A DNA stretch of 32,127 nucleotides from an uncultured Methanomicrobiales archaeon (GTDB taxonomy: Archaea > Thermoplasmatota > Thermoplasmata > Methanomassiliicoccales > Methanomethylophilaceae). Each line of letters begins with the position of its first letter. The first letter of the stretch is position 1. The stretch is from assembly GCA_937892275.1 (NCBI GenBank), contig CALAVG010000324.1, positions 1 to 32,127 of the forward strand. The letters are read 5' to 3'. Made by a program: the position numbers and the translations under genes. Below are positions 6,481 to 14,368 of this stretch, piece by piece. Under the pieces are notes generated by a model. That model saw only the letters and a list, made by a program, of their open reading frames with translations. It did not search any database and was not told the DNA's origin.

Positions 6481-7521
6481 ATGATAAGATTCGGTCCGGC
6501 AGGAATCCCGCTCTCTTGTAAAGGTCGCACTCTCCAGAACGGCATCGAGGATGTCCACAATCTGAGTCTGAGCGCCATGGAGATCCAGATGGTCAGGTCA
6601 AGCGCATACGCCAGACCTCCCGACGACGAGGAGATCGGACTGACACTCAAGGACATCGAGGAGGGCTTCGTGCTCGAGATCGTCAGAGACGGGGAGCTCA
6701 TCGTCGACCCGGACGAACCTATCGAGGAGGACGACGATCTTATCTACATGCCGTCGGGGGTCTCCGACACATACGGGGACCTCTTCTGGACCAACGAGAT
6801 GGCCAAGAGACTCGACGTCAGCATGTCCATACACACACCGTTCTATATGGACCTCGGTTCCAACAACGACCTCACAGAGAACTGCCTCGAGAGCATCAGG
6901 CATGCCGGACTCATCCTGAACGCCCTGGGCGGGGACGTCGTGGTCACCAGCCTCGGTATCTACGACGGCAAGATGGACAGGGAGGAAGTGGACAACAATA
7001 TCCTGAACAACGTCGCTGACATCATGGACTGGTGGGTGGGCAACGGACTCACACCCAGGCTGGGTGTCGAGGTCACCGGACAGGAGGACGTCTTCGGATC
7101 CCTGGATCAGGTCCTGGACCTCTGCGACCAGGTCGACGGTATCATACCCGTCGTCAACTTCTCGCACCTGCACTCCCGTACAAACGGGTCCCTCCTGGAG
7201 GTCGACGATTTCCTCAACGTCCTCGAGCAGGTCGAGGGATACAGCGGAGGCAATATCTATTCCGCATTCGCCGGCGTAGAGTACTGGGAGGGCAACGAGA
7301 GGAGGCTCACCCCCATCAAGAAAGGGGACCTCAGGTTCGAACCCCTCGCTGAAGCGCTCATCGAGATGAAGCCTTCGGCCACAATCATCTCCACATCGCC
7401 CCTTCTGGAGCACGATGCGATGTACATGAAGATCATCCTCGAGAGGGTCCTTGCAAAGAAGGTCGCCAGGGACATGAAGGAGAGGAAGAAAGCCGAGATG
7501 GCAGCCGCTGCCAGTGAGTGA
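6481..7521 (+). CDS. Endonuclease IV-like TIM-barrel protein (AP endonuclease family 2)
   Basis: Encodes 346 residues with a sugar-phosphate isomerase/AP endonuclease fold. Likely metal ligands are His118 in SIHTPFYMDL (compare HAPY of Nfo), Glu197 in GVEVTG, and His229/His231 in NFSHLHSR. FAGVEYWEGNERRLTPIKKG near residue 275 is typical of archaeal members. Residues about 48-100 are an unusually acidic insertion before the first metal ligand. True Nfo enzymes have three zinc ions, and not all ligands can be placed here, so either DNA repair or a sugar-phosphate isomerase role is possible. The ATG follows AGTGATTTC. The next gene starts within its stop codon region, suggesting co-expression. 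Confidence 0.75.
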   Translation: MIRFGPAGIPLSCKGRTLQNGIEDVHNLSLSAMEIQMVRSSAYARPPDDEEIGLTLKDIEEGFVLEIVRDGELIVDPDEPIEEDDDLIYMPSGVSDTYGDLFWTNEMAKRLDVSMSIHTPFYMDLGSNNDLTENCLESIRHAGLILNALGGDVVVTSLGIYDGKMDREEVDNNILNNVADIMDWWVGNGLTPRLGVEVTGQEDVFGSLDQVLDLCDQVDGIIPVVNFSHLHSRTNGSLLEVDDFLNVLEQVEGYSGGNIYSAFAGVEYWEGNERRLTPIKKGDLRFEPLAEALIEMKPSATIISTSPLLEHDAMYMKIILERVLAKKVARDMKERKKAEMAAAASE

Positions 7522-8063
7522 AGATGAAAGCACCGTCGGAACTCCTCTCATATTGTGGGAAGGCAATCGCCGCCGTCGATGACGGGTTGAAGGACGAACT
7601 GATAGATTCCATCATATCCAGTAGGAGAACGTTCATCTACGGATCCGGAAGATCCGGACTCATCGGACAGCTCTTCGCCGTGCGTCTTGTCCAATTGGGA
7701 TTCGATGTGCACTTCGTCGGAGAGATGACCACGCCAATCATCACCAAGGATGATCTCACCCTTCTGATATCCAACACCGGAAGGACATCATCCGTTGTTC
7801 AGACCGCACAGATCGCAAGGGACATAGTCGGTTCCAAGGTAATCTCCATCACCAGTACGAATGACTGCAACCTCGCAAAGAACTCCGATGTCACCATCGT
7901 CTTCGACATCACCGAGAACGAGGAGACGAGAAGGGTCGCTCCGTTGGGAACCGTGTTCGAGGATTCGGCACACATGTTCTTCGAGTGCGTCGTACGCGAC
8001 ATCATGGAGAAGGAAGACATCACCGAAGAGGAGATGCGCAACAGGCACGCCATCTGGGTATGA
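7518..8063 (+). CDS. hxlB: 6-phospho-3-hexuloisomerase (SIS domain)
   Basis: Encodes 181 residues spanning a single SIS domain: phosphosugar-binding loop YGSGRSG (residues 41-47), then SNTGRTSSVV and the C-terminal RVAPLGTVFEDSAH characteristic of hexuloisomerases. The enzyme interconverts hexulose-6-phosphate and fructose-6-phosphate. In archaea it runs in reverse with hexulose-phosphate synthase to supply pentose phosphates. No hxlA is adjacent. GTG 7518 overlaps the preceding stop. ATG 7524, with AGTGAG upstream, is an equally good start and would shorten the protein by two residues. Its stop directly abuts that of the convergent gene. Confidence 0.9.
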   Translation: MKMKAPSELLSYCGKAIAAVDDGLKDELIDSIISSRRTFIYGSGRSGLIGQLFAVRLVQLGFDVHFVGEMTTPIITKDDLTLLISNTGRTSSVVQTAQIARDIVGSKVISITSTNDCNLAKNSDVTIVFDITENEETRRVAPLGTVFEDSAHMFFECVVRDIMEKEDITEEEMRNRHAIWV

Positions 8064-8429
8064 TCATTCCTGGAAAAGGACGGTCGCATCCTCGACGGTT
8101 TCACGGATCTTGTAGAAGGAGAACTGATGTGCGTATACGTCGGCTTTCATCATTATCCCTTCCTTCATGTGTTTCTTGAAAAGAGCCAGATCCTCGTCGG
8201 TAGGCTCCGTCCCGCCTTCTGAAGATGCCACGCAGATACCTATGGGCCCATTATCAGTAACACTAATTACAAAAAAGTAACACCCATTGTCATCTTCCAT
8301 GACATCCCCTCCGAGGAGTACCCCGACCCTGTCGGTCTCGATGAGCATGGAATCGACGGTCTCGAGTATCTTACCAAGCACCGATTCCGATATCAGGATG
8401 TCCGCACGGGTACCAAGCCTTCCGACCAT
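8064..8429 (-). CDS. Uncharacterised protein, possibly a degenerate JAB/MPN fold
   Basis: Encodes 121 residues. The first half (ISESVLGKILETVDSM, then ETDRVGVLLGGD and a hydrophobic strand CYFFVISVTD) resembles the helix, catalytic Glu and G-x-LLG strand of JAB/MPN metalloproteases. The second half has YAHQF where an H-x-H-P metal motif would be expected, so deubiquitinase-like activity is doubtful. It starts 15 bases after the stop of the ubiquitin-fold gene on the same strand, which suggests a two-gene operon. The resemblance is by eye and weak; an unrelated archaeal family is quite possible. Confidence 0.6.
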   Translation of the reverse strand: MVGRLGTRADILISESVLGKILETVDSMLIETDRVGVLLGGDVMEDDNGCYFFVISVTDNGPIGICVASSEGGTEPTDEDLALFKKHMKEGIMMKADVYAHQFSFYKIRETVEDATVLFQE

Positions 8430-8444
8430 ATTGAAGTGATATGC

Positions 8445-8705
8445 TCAATGGTAATCAAACCTTCGCAATCGTTTCCTGTCCTTCACGGGGATGTACGGTA
8501 TGACGTCGATTACATCATCCTCGTCTATGGAATCATCCACGTTGGATTCCGGATCGAGCAGCTTGTAATCTCTGATCAGCATGACCCTTCCTCTACCCCA
8601 ATACTCCTCCGCGGCCTCCCTGACGCCGTCGAGCATATCGTTTCCTTCCATCTCCATCCTTATGGATGAACCGTTACTTCCGTCCCTAACAGTGAATCTG
8701 ACCAT
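8445..8705 (-). CDS. Small ubiquitin-fold (beta-grasp) protein
   Basis: Encodes 86 residues. The pattern follows ubiquitin: two opening strands (VRFTVRDG and SIRMEMEG), a helix (MLDGVREAAEEYW), then VMLIRDYKLLDPESNVDD-SIDEDDVIDVIP, matching the LIFAGKQLED...LSDYNIQKESTLHLV region in order and spacing. There is no C-terminal diglycine; the protein ends KRLRRFDYH, so conjugation in the SAMP manner is unlikely without processing. GGTGAT five bases before the ATG is a good ribosome binding site. It is divergent from the zinc-ribbon gene, sharing an 80-base promoter region. Confidence 0.7.
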   Translation of the reverse strand: MVRFTVRDGSNGSSIRMEMEGNDMLDGVREAAEEYWGRGRVMLIRDYKLLDPESNVDDSIDEDDVIDVIPYIPVKDRKRLRRFDYH

Positions 8706-8785
8706 AATATCACCGCCATGTCATCCTGGAATCGGAATATAAACCTCGGTCGATTTTTTAAGGTCTATAGAACATGGGGGTAACA

Positions 8786-8989
8786 ATGGCCAACATAAGA
8801 CTGCCCGAACACTCGCACTGCATCTACTGCGGAGACCCAATACCATTCGGTGAGGAATACTGCAGCGAGGAATGCAGACAGAAGGAGAAGGAAAGGGTAG
8901 CGGCCGATAAGAAAAGGGATTACATCTTCTACGGGATAGCTGCGGGAACGATCCTGCTGCTGTTCATCATAAGGACCTTAACACGCTGA
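8786..8989 (+). CDS. DUF2116-type zinc-ribbon membrane-anchored small protein
   Basis: Encodes 67 residues from ATG 8786, preferred over ATG 8774 because GGGGG (8776-8780) gives a Shine-Dalgarno-like element at the right distance. A treble-clef-like CIYCGDPIPFGEEYCSEEC supplies four cysteines, followed by a basic helix (RQKEKERVAADKKR) and one C-terminal transmembrane helix (IFYGIAAGTILLLFII). This is the common archaeal architecture of a cytosolic zinc domain on a tail anchor; function unknown. The last 23 bases overlap the 3' end of folP on the opposite strand. Confidence 0.85.
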   Translation: MANIRLPEHSHCIYCGDPIPFGEEYCSEECRQKEKERVAADKKRDYIFYGIAAGTILLLFIIRTLTR

Positions 8990-9743
8990 CGGTCCTTCCC
9001 ACATCGTGGGTGCGGATTATGTTCGCACCGGAGTCCACAGCAATCTTCGAGAGCATGGCGGAAGCTTCATCGACATCCATATCAGGATACGTTCTGACCA
9101 CTACTCTCTTCCTGGACAGTCCAATCAGTATCGGATGATCCTCTCCGAGGAAGGAACAGCCCTTTATGATCCCCAGATTCTGCTCCAAGGTCTTCCCGAA
9201 TCCCACCCCGGGATCGAGTATTATGTCCTCTATGCCGGCGTCCATCGCCTTGCGGCACTGTCCGGACAGGAAGGATGCTATCTGACCTTTGTAATCTCCG
9301 GACATGACTTCGGAGTGAGCGCCGGGGACCCCATAGGAATGGCATATCACCACAGCTGCGCCGTGATCGGCACAGACATCGATCATACCGTCGTCCTGAA
9401 GGCCGTTGACATCGTTTATGGTATCAGCACCTATGGACAGCGACCTCTCGGCCACTTCGGTCTTCATCGTATCGATCGATATCGGGACATCCAGCTTCAC
9501 CAGTTCCTTCAGGACGGGTTCCAATCTGGACCACTCCTCTTCTGCGGTAACGGGTTCGCTTCCGGGACGCGTGGATTCCGCACCGAGATCTATGATGTCG
9601 GCTCCGAGATCGATCATCTCGACAGCATGCCTCACGGCACGCTCGGTATCGTTCCATCTTCCCCCGTCGGAAAAGGAATCGGGGGTGACGTTGAGGATAC
9701 CCATGATGAGAGGGGGCTGACCCCTCCCTTTGGGAAAATTCAT
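8967..9743 (-). CDS. folP: Dihydropteroate synthase
   Basis: Encodes 258 residues, a normal length for the TIM-barrel pterin-binding enzyme. Signature motifs are in order: MGILNVTPDSFSDGG (14-28), GAESTRPGS, SIDT, NDVNG, LDPGVGFGKT, IGLSRKRVV and IIRTHDV. The enzyme joins p-aminobenzoate to hydroxymethyl-dihydropterin diphosphate; in methanogens related proteins may serve methanopterin-type cofactors. The ATG overlaps the stop of the preceding hdrD-like gene (ATGA at 9740-9743 read on the minus strand), so it is the last gene of a larA-hdrD-folP operon. The 3' end overlaps the convergent zinc-ribbon gene by 23 bases. Confidence 0.93.
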   Translation of the reverse strand: MNFPKGRGQPPLIMGILNVTPDSFSDGGRWNDTERAVRHAVEMIDLGADIIDLGAESTRPGSEPVTAEEEWSRLEPVLKELVKLDVPISIDTMKTEVAERSLSIGADTINDVNGLQDDGMIDVCADHGAAVVICHSYGVPGAHSEVMSGDYKGQIASFLSGQCRKAMDAGIEDIILDPGVGFGKTLEQNLGIIKGCSFLGEDHPILIGLSRKRVVVRTYPDMDVDEASAMLSKIAVDSGANIIRTHDVGRTVSVLRSL

Positions 9744-10837
9744 GCCATCTGTTCGTCGATTATCTCGACGAGGTCCCTGACCTGCACCTTGCGGTCGCCC
9801 ACTGCGGCCTGCAGGTTATTGACACAGAACGGACAGGTGGTGATCACCAGATCGGCGAAATCCGCCTCGTCCAGCCTTGTATTGGCGATGTCCAGGGAGA
9901 CCTTGGGGTACGCAGACCTGACACCTCCGCCGCCTCCACAGCAGTGGCTCGTCGCCCTGTTGTACTTCATCTCCTTGAACTCGAGTCCGGGGATCTTCTT
10001 TATTACCTCTCTCGGAGGCTCGTAGACCTCGCAGTGCCTTCCCAGGTGGCAGGGGTCGTGGTATGTCGCCACCACTCCGTCCATGGGCTTCAGCTTGAGG
10101 TCCTTCCTTGCAAGGTACTCCGTGATGTGCAGCACCTCGAAGGGTACATCCACATACTTGGGGTACTCGATCTTGAACATCCTGTAGCATCCGGCACATG
10201 CGAGAACTAGAGTCCCCACACCCAGTGCCTTGATGGCATCCACGTTCTTCTGGAACAGCGGGGTGATGTCCTCCTGGAGCCACCCTACCCTCTGCATGAC
10301 TGAACCACAGCAGACCTCGTCGATGGTGGTGAAATCATCGCCGAGCTTGTCCAGGATGGACAGGGTCGCCTGAGCGGTCTTCTTGGATCTGAATGTCGCA
10401 GTGCATCCCACATAGTAACCGATCTTTGCCTTGTGGGGCTTTCTTCCCAGGGTCTCTGCCCTGGTGGCCTTCTCCCCGTAGGGGTTACCGCATTCTAAGA
10501 TGCCTTCGCACATTGCCTTGTGCTTCGGCAGGATTCCGCCGTTCTTCACGATGTCCGCACGGCAGAGCTCGATGATGTCCACGATCTTCACCTTAGATGG
10601 GCATCTCCTCACGCAGTCCGCGCAGGTGGTACATGTGTACATGTTCTCCACCAGGGAATCGCTCACCTCCAGGTCGCCGTTCAGCAGACCATAGGTCAGT
10701 GTGATACGTCCTCTCGACAAAGCAGAATCCCAATTGATCGCCTTGAACGAAGGACATACGCTCTTACAGAAACCGCACATGGTACAGACGTTGACCGCCT
10801 TCCTTACCTCTTCCAGGTTGTTGACTTCGAAACTCAT
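9740..10837 (-). CDS. HdrD/GlcF-like iron-sulfur protein (two 4Fe-4S ferredoxin motifs, two CCG domains)
   Basis: Encodes 365 residues. Two ferredoxin motifs come first: Cys18-21-24-28 and Cys69-72-75-79, each ending in CP. Two cysteine-rich CCG domains follow: Cys145, Cys176-177, Cys214/217 and Cys263, Cys299-300, Cys335/338. This is the architecture of heterodisulfide reductase subunit HdrD and of the iron-sulfur subunits of glycolate/lactate oxidases (GlcF/LldE). Both CCG domains are complete, as in true HdrD. No HdrE, hdrABC or flavin subunit is adjacent; instead it abuts larA, so a 2-hydroxyacid-related role is as plausible as CoM-S-S-CoB reduction. Its ATG immediately follows the larA stop. 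Confidence 0.85.
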   Translation of the reverse strand: MSFEVNNLEEVRKAVNVCTMCGFCKSVCPSFKAINWDSALSRGRITLTYGLLNGDLEVSDSLVENMYTCTTCADCVRRCPSKVKIVDIIELCRADIVKNGGILPKHKAMCEGILECGNPYGEKATRAETLGRKPHKAKIGYYVGCTATFRSKKTAQATLSILDKLGDDFTTIDEVCCGSVMQRVGWLQEDITPLFQKNVDAIKALGVGTLVLACAGCYRMFKIEYPKYVDVPFEVLHITEYLARKDLKLKPMDGVVATYHDPCHLGRHCEVYEPPREVIKKIPGLEFKEMKYNRATSHCCGGGGGVRSAYPKVSLDIANTRLDEADFADLVITTCPFCVNNLQAAVGDRKVQVRDLVEIIDEQMA

Positions 10838-12079
10838 TCACTCCACCCTCGGGATGGTGACACTTCCGTCCATCAGCACGATGACGCGGGCCTTTGGGTT
10901 CTCCTTCAGGGCCTCGTTCATGGCATCCTCCACTGACGGGAAGGGTCTGATGTTTGCCTTTGACAGTATCTCGGGATCAAGGTCTGTGACCGCCCAGATG
11001 GATGCCCATGTGGCGATCTCGGCCATCTTGGCCGCCTTGTGGTATCCCAGCTTGTATTCGGCCCTGAGGTTCTCCAGGACCTTGTTTGGATCGTTAGATG
11101 TGGAGAGCTGCTGCAGGAACGTGGGGTGTCCGATTCCCTCCCTGCACTTGGAGACCATGATGATCTTTCCCCCTTCCTTCAATGCCCACTTACCGTTGTC
11201 CAGCGCCTTCTGCGACTGGTAGAGGTCCACGTCCATCGGATACGGTGCGACTGTCAGAACGATGTCCCCCTTCTCCGGGATCGGCACAGAAAAGACCTCG
11301 TTAGCGTACTTCACTGCCTCATGGAATGATGCGTGTAACTCTCCTGAGATCGCCTTGTAGATGTTCTGGTGCCTGTCCAGCACGGTCTCGATGGCGAAGA
11401 TCTTCTTGTCCTTCACGACCTCCAGGGCATCCATCATGTCCTCGTGGACGGGGTTGCCCTCCAGGACCAATGCCTGGGCCTCCTTGTTCATGGCGAGCTT
11501 GTGATTGGTCTCGACGGTCTTGAACGATGCCACTCCGGGGAGGAACGACTTCCTTCCTCCAGTGTATCCTGCAAAGTAGTGGGGCTCCACCGATGTGATG
11601 ATCACCAAACGATCGGACTCCACAGCGATCTTGTTGACCTCCATGGGAGTTCCGTTCTTGGACGTACCGAGGAATACGCACTCGGACGTCTTGGCGTTGT
11701 GGCAGATGATACAGTCCTTCAGCTCCTGGTAGTGCTTGCCGAACACGAAGTTGTACTCCTCGTCGGTCATGTCCCTGTGGGTGCCGGTGGCCACGAGGTA
11801 TCTGGCCTTCGTCAGGTCCATCCTCTTGGACAGTGCATCTAGCACCTTGGCCGTAGGTGTGGGACGTGTTCCGTCGTTCACGATGAAGACGATATCCTTG
11901 CCTCCGTTCAGGAAGGCATCGAGGGAATCGTATCCGATGGGATTGTCTATTGACTCCCCGATCACCTTGTCGGGATCTCCGCACTCGACATCCTTGGGGT
12001 AGAATGTGCCGACATAATTCTCGTCAGGTATGTCGACCTTCTGAACTCCGTCCTTACCGTATTTCACATCGATTATCAT
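10838..12079 (-). CDS. larA: LarA-family nickel-pincer 2-hydroxyacid racemase/epimerase
   Basis: Encodes 413 residues, normal for LarA. Counterparts of the lactate racemase catalytic and pincer residues are present: Arg72 in NDGTRPTPT, His101 in ATGTHRD, His167 and Lys177 in VEPHYFAGYTGGRKS, and His193 in ETNHKLA. Known LarA enzymes need the nickel-pincer cofactor made by LarB, LarC and LarE, none of which is in this window. The family acts on various 2-hydroxyacids, so lactate is only the default substrate. It is the first gene of the operon, with a TATA-like TTTTTTATTTATGG about 25-38 bases upstream. Confidence 0.9.
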   Translation of the reverse strand: MIIDVKYGKDGVQKVDIPDENYVGTFYPKDVECGDPDKVIGESIDNPIGYDSLDAFLNGGKDIVFIVNDGTRPTPTAKVLDALSKRMDLTKARYLVATGTHRDMTDEEYNFVFGKHYQELKDCIICHNAKTSECVFLGTSKNGTPMEVNKIAVESDRLVIITSVEPHYFAGYTGGRKSFLPGVASFKTVETNHKLAMNKEAQALVLEGNPVHEDMMDALEVVKDKKIFAIETVLDRHQNIYKAISGELHASFHEAVKYANEVFSVPIPEKGDIVLTVAPYPMDVDLYQSQKALDNGKWALKEGGKIIMVSKCREGIGHPTFLQQLSTSNDPNKVLENLRAEYKLGYHKAAKMAEIATWASIWAVTDLDPEILSKANIRPFPSVEDAMNEALKENPKARVIVLMDGSVTIPRVE

Positions 12080-12128
12080 TAGGACCAGAACTCTCTATCC
12101 ATGTCCCCATAAATAAAAAAGAGGTTCC

Positions 12129-12231
12129 TTGACTCCCGACGTGAGCAAAGGATACAGGCATCCGGACAAGGTTCCGGGACTTTGGTACGACCCTGTTCAG
12201 GCCGACTGGTATGAGGATATCTGATCCGACA
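12129..12231 (+). CDS. Possible 33-residue peptide or gene remnant
   Basis: A TTG start seven bases after GAGG opens a short frame. It contains KGYRHPDKVPGLWYDP and ends ADWYEDI, and its aromatic-rich composition is unlike random sequence. No family recognised. The TATA-like stretch at 12109-12120 is too close for a normal promoter in this direction. It may be the C-terminal remnant of a decayed gene rather than a functional peptide. Confidence 0.3.
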
Positions 12232-12370
12232 GCCAGAATTCGATGTAGTGCGCGATCTTGCTCATTGCCGTCGGCAGCGGATGCGAATCAAGCAGGGCCA
12301 CGAAGTCGGTCTTCTCCCAATCCACGTTGGTGAAAAAAAATCTTGAAGCTTCAGTGACCCCTTGAAACAC
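12197..12370 (-). pseudogene. Possible gene remnant or 57-residue small protein
   Basis: The minus-strand frame ending with the stop at 12197-12199 encodes NVDWEKTDFVALLDSHPLP followed by a helical tail MSKIAHYIEFWLSDQISS. Coding character is good over about 45 codons, then the frame runs into an eight-base T run (minus strand) and the hairpin arm. The only start would be a GTG near 12370, within the hairpin loop. I do not recognise it. Best read as the 3' end of a gene truncated by a rearrangement that created the hairpin. Confidence 0.35.
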
Positions 12371-12393
12371 AGGCGGTCACTGAAGATTCAAGA
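12341..12393. repeat. Near-perfect 19-base inverted repeat (strong hairpin)
   Basis: 12341-12359 matches the reverse complement of 12375-12393 at 18 of 19 bases, with a 15-base loop. The right arm continues AGAAGACCG, whose complement CGGTCTTCT occurs at 12308-12316. The left arm thus looks interrupted by about 24 bases ending in A8. It may be a structured RNA, a terminator or a miniature mobile element. Confidence 0.75.
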
Positions 12394-12441
12394 AGACCGT
12401 CTCGACAGATTATTCTACGCTCAGCCCCATGCACATCCATA

Positions 12442-13374
12442 ATGGTACAGATAGGCGACCTAGGGGAGCGTCAGCTCATCGATGATTTCAGAACGTTCAT
12501 AAGGCCGGAAGGCCGCGTCGGTCCGGGGGACGATGCCGCCGTGATCGGAAAGGATGTCGTGGTCACCACGGACATCGTGACCTTCGACAGGCACTTCCCA
12601 ATAGGCATGTCATTCGAACAGTTCGGATGGTATGCTGCGGCTGTGAATTTCAGCGACCTTGCCGCCATGGGTGCCAGACCGATTGGTTTCACTGCCGCAT
12701 TGGCGTTGCCACCCACATTGGATTCCCAGAACGCCTATGACATCATGAGCGGGATAGATCAGTGTGCGGAGTTCTGCGGGACCGGCATAGTCGGAGGGGA
12801 CACGAAGACAGGCCCCGGGATCGTGGCGGGGACCGCCATAGGTTCCATGGACGGCAGGGCACCAATGTTACGCTCGGGTGCAAGACCCGGCGACATCGTC
12901 GCTGTGACAGGACCCCTTGGAGGACCTGCTGCGGGATATGCCGCTATAGAGAACGGACTGGATTATCCTGAAGCTAAAGAGACACTCTTCATGCCCGTAC
13001 CCAGAGTAGCAGAGGGGGTGGCACTCGCCGAATCGGGGATCGTATCGTCCTGCATCGATCTGTCCGACGGTCTCGGTACTGCCTTGAACACAATATGCAA
13101 GGCATCGAACGTCGGTATCGACGTAGAATTCAGCTTCCTGCAGCATGAGACCTTCGTCGACGAGATATCCGAGAAGACCGGCATCCCGCTGGAGAAACTC
13201 CTGATAGGATGGGGCGGGGAATACGAACTCATGTTCACCGCCGACCCCAACCGCCTGAAGAAACTGTACGACTCCGAGATAGAGTTCTTCATCATCGGCA
13301 TGGTCAACGACAGCGGAAAGGCAGAACTGATCAAGGACGGAAAGAGGAGCACAATCGATTATGGCGAATATTGA
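12442..13374 (+). CDS. thiL: Thiamine-monophosphate kinase
   Basis: Encodes 310 residues. It phosphorylates thiamine monophosphate to thiamine diphosphate. The start GDLGERQLIDDF, the metal-binding VGPGDDAAVIG (27-37) and TTDIVTFDRHFP are the ThiL signatures. Next come NFSDLAAMGARP (the AIR-synthase-type loop), GGDTKTGPG and the C-terminal SDGLGTAL and GGEYELMFT. Length and order are those of the family. The end overlaps the following radical SAM gene by 14 bases, so the two are probably co-transcribed. The ATG has no clear ribosome binding site, fitting a leaderless transcript. Confidence 0.94.
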   Translation: MVQIGDLGERQLIDDFRTFIRPEGRVGPGDDAAVIGKDVVVTTDIVTFDRHFPIGMSFEQFGWYAAAVNFSDLAAMGARPIGFTAALALPPTLDSQNAYDIMSGIDQCAEFCGTGIVGGDTKTGPGIVAGTAIGSMDGRAPMLRSGARPGDIVAVTGPLGGPAAGYAAIENGLDYPEAKETLFMPVPRVAEGVALAESGIVSSCIDLSDGLGTALNTICKASNVGIDVEFSFLQHETFVDEISEKTGIPLEKLLIGWGGEYELMFTADPNRLKKLYDSEIEFFIIGMVNDSGKAELIKDGKRSTIDYGEY

Positions 13375-14368
13375 CAGGGTCGAGGCGAGATACTACCGCC
13401 GCACTGAGGGTGCGTTCGTTTGCGAACTGTGCCAGCAGAAGTGCTTCATCAGACCGGGCGACTTCGGATACTGCGGTACCCGTAGGGCCGACGAGGACAT
13501 CCTCGTATCGAATTCTTACGGCAAGATCTCGTCCCTGAGCGTCGATCCCATCGAGAGGATGAACCTCTACCATTACAAGCCTCATTCCAAATGCCTGTCC
13601 GTCGGAAGCGTCGGATGCAACATGAACTGCCAATATTGCAGGAACTACTCCTTCGCCAAGCTAACGATCGGGAAGAAGCGTGCGACCTACAAGAGCCCCG
13701 AGGAACTCCTGGAGATGTGCAGGGAGGAGGACATGGGGATCGTATGCTTCACGTACAACGAACCCATGGTCTGGTTCGAGTACATCATGGACTTCGCTCG
13801 CATTGCCCCCGATATGCACATTGTCCTCATGACCAACGGACTCGTCAACGACGGCCCCCTGAGAGAACTGTGCGAAGTTGTGGATGCGTTCTGCATCGAC
13901 ATCAAGGCGTTCGACAGGATGACACACAAGAAACTGTGCGAAGCCGATCTGAGCGAAGTATTGACAACAGCCCGCAACGTGTTCGACAGGGGAGTCCACA
14001 TGGAACTGAATTATCTTGTCATCCCGGGCGTGAACGACTCCGAGGAAGAGATCAGAAAGTTCTGCAGCTGGGTGAAGGAGACATCTATCGACGTCCCGGT
14101 CCACTTCAGCAGGTTCCAGCCTGATTATCAGATGAGGGACACACCGCTCACACCTGTCGAGGAACTTCTGCGCTGCAGGGAGATAGGTATGGAGACGGGC
14201 CTGAACTACGTCTATGTGGGCAACACATTGGTCGATGATGCGAACGATACCATCTGTCCGGACTGCGGAGAGGTGGCTGTCAGACGTCTCGGTTATTCCG
14301 CAAACCCTTTGGGGTTGGACGGAGACAGATGCGCAAAATGCGGCCGTCCCCTTAACATGATCAGATGA
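13361..14368 (+). CDS. amrS: AmmeMemoRadiSam-system radical SAM enzyme (AmrS-like)
   Basis: Encodes 335 residues. A zinc-finger-like N-terminus (CELCQQKC at 21-28, then GYCGTR) precedes the radical SAM cluster motif C-x3-C-x2-C at Cys86, Cys90 and Cys93 (GCNMNCQYC). FTYNEPMVWFEY and MTNGLV follow, and a C-terminal CPDC/CAKC ribbon is present. This is the AmrS architecture, related to pyruvate-formate-lyase activases. Its usual partners MEMO and AMMECR1 are not in the window and the substrate is unknown. It overlaps thiL by 14 bases and, tail to tail, the prepilin peptidase by eight. Confidence 0.92.
   Translation: MANIDRVEARYYRRTEGAFVCELCQQKCFIRPGDFGYCGTRRADEDILVSNSYGKISSLSVDPIERMNLYHYKPHSKCLSVGSVGCNMNCQYCRNYSFAKLTIGKKRATYKSPEELLEMCREEDMGIVCFTYNEPMVWFEYIMDFARIAPDMHIVLMTNGLVNDGPLRELCEVVDAFCIDIKAFDRMTHKKLCEADLSEVLTTARNVFDRGVHMELNYLVIPGVNDSEEEIRKFCSWVKETSIDVPVHFSRFQPDYQMRDTPLTPVEELLRCREIGMETGLNYVYVGNTLVDDANDTICPDCGEVAVRRLGYSANPLGLDGDRCAKCGRPLNMIR

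Larger units (their letters stand above)
12080..12441. other. 360-base gap with a large hairpin and two short reading-frame tails
   Basis: The segment between larA and thiL has no long gene. It holds the divergent promoter of larA, a plus-strand frame of 33 codons starting TTG 12129 behind GAGG and ending at 12231, and a minus-strand frame of about 57 codons ending with the stop at 12197-12199. A long near-perfect hairpin at 12341-12393 is also present. Both short frames have protein-like composition and overlap tail to tail. They look like remnants of decayed genes, or unrecognised small proteins. Confidence 0.5.

Noticed and set aside
9006..10025. 339-residue plus-strand frame across folP and hdrD
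   Set aside because: It covers two well-supported genes on the other strand and has no domain character.
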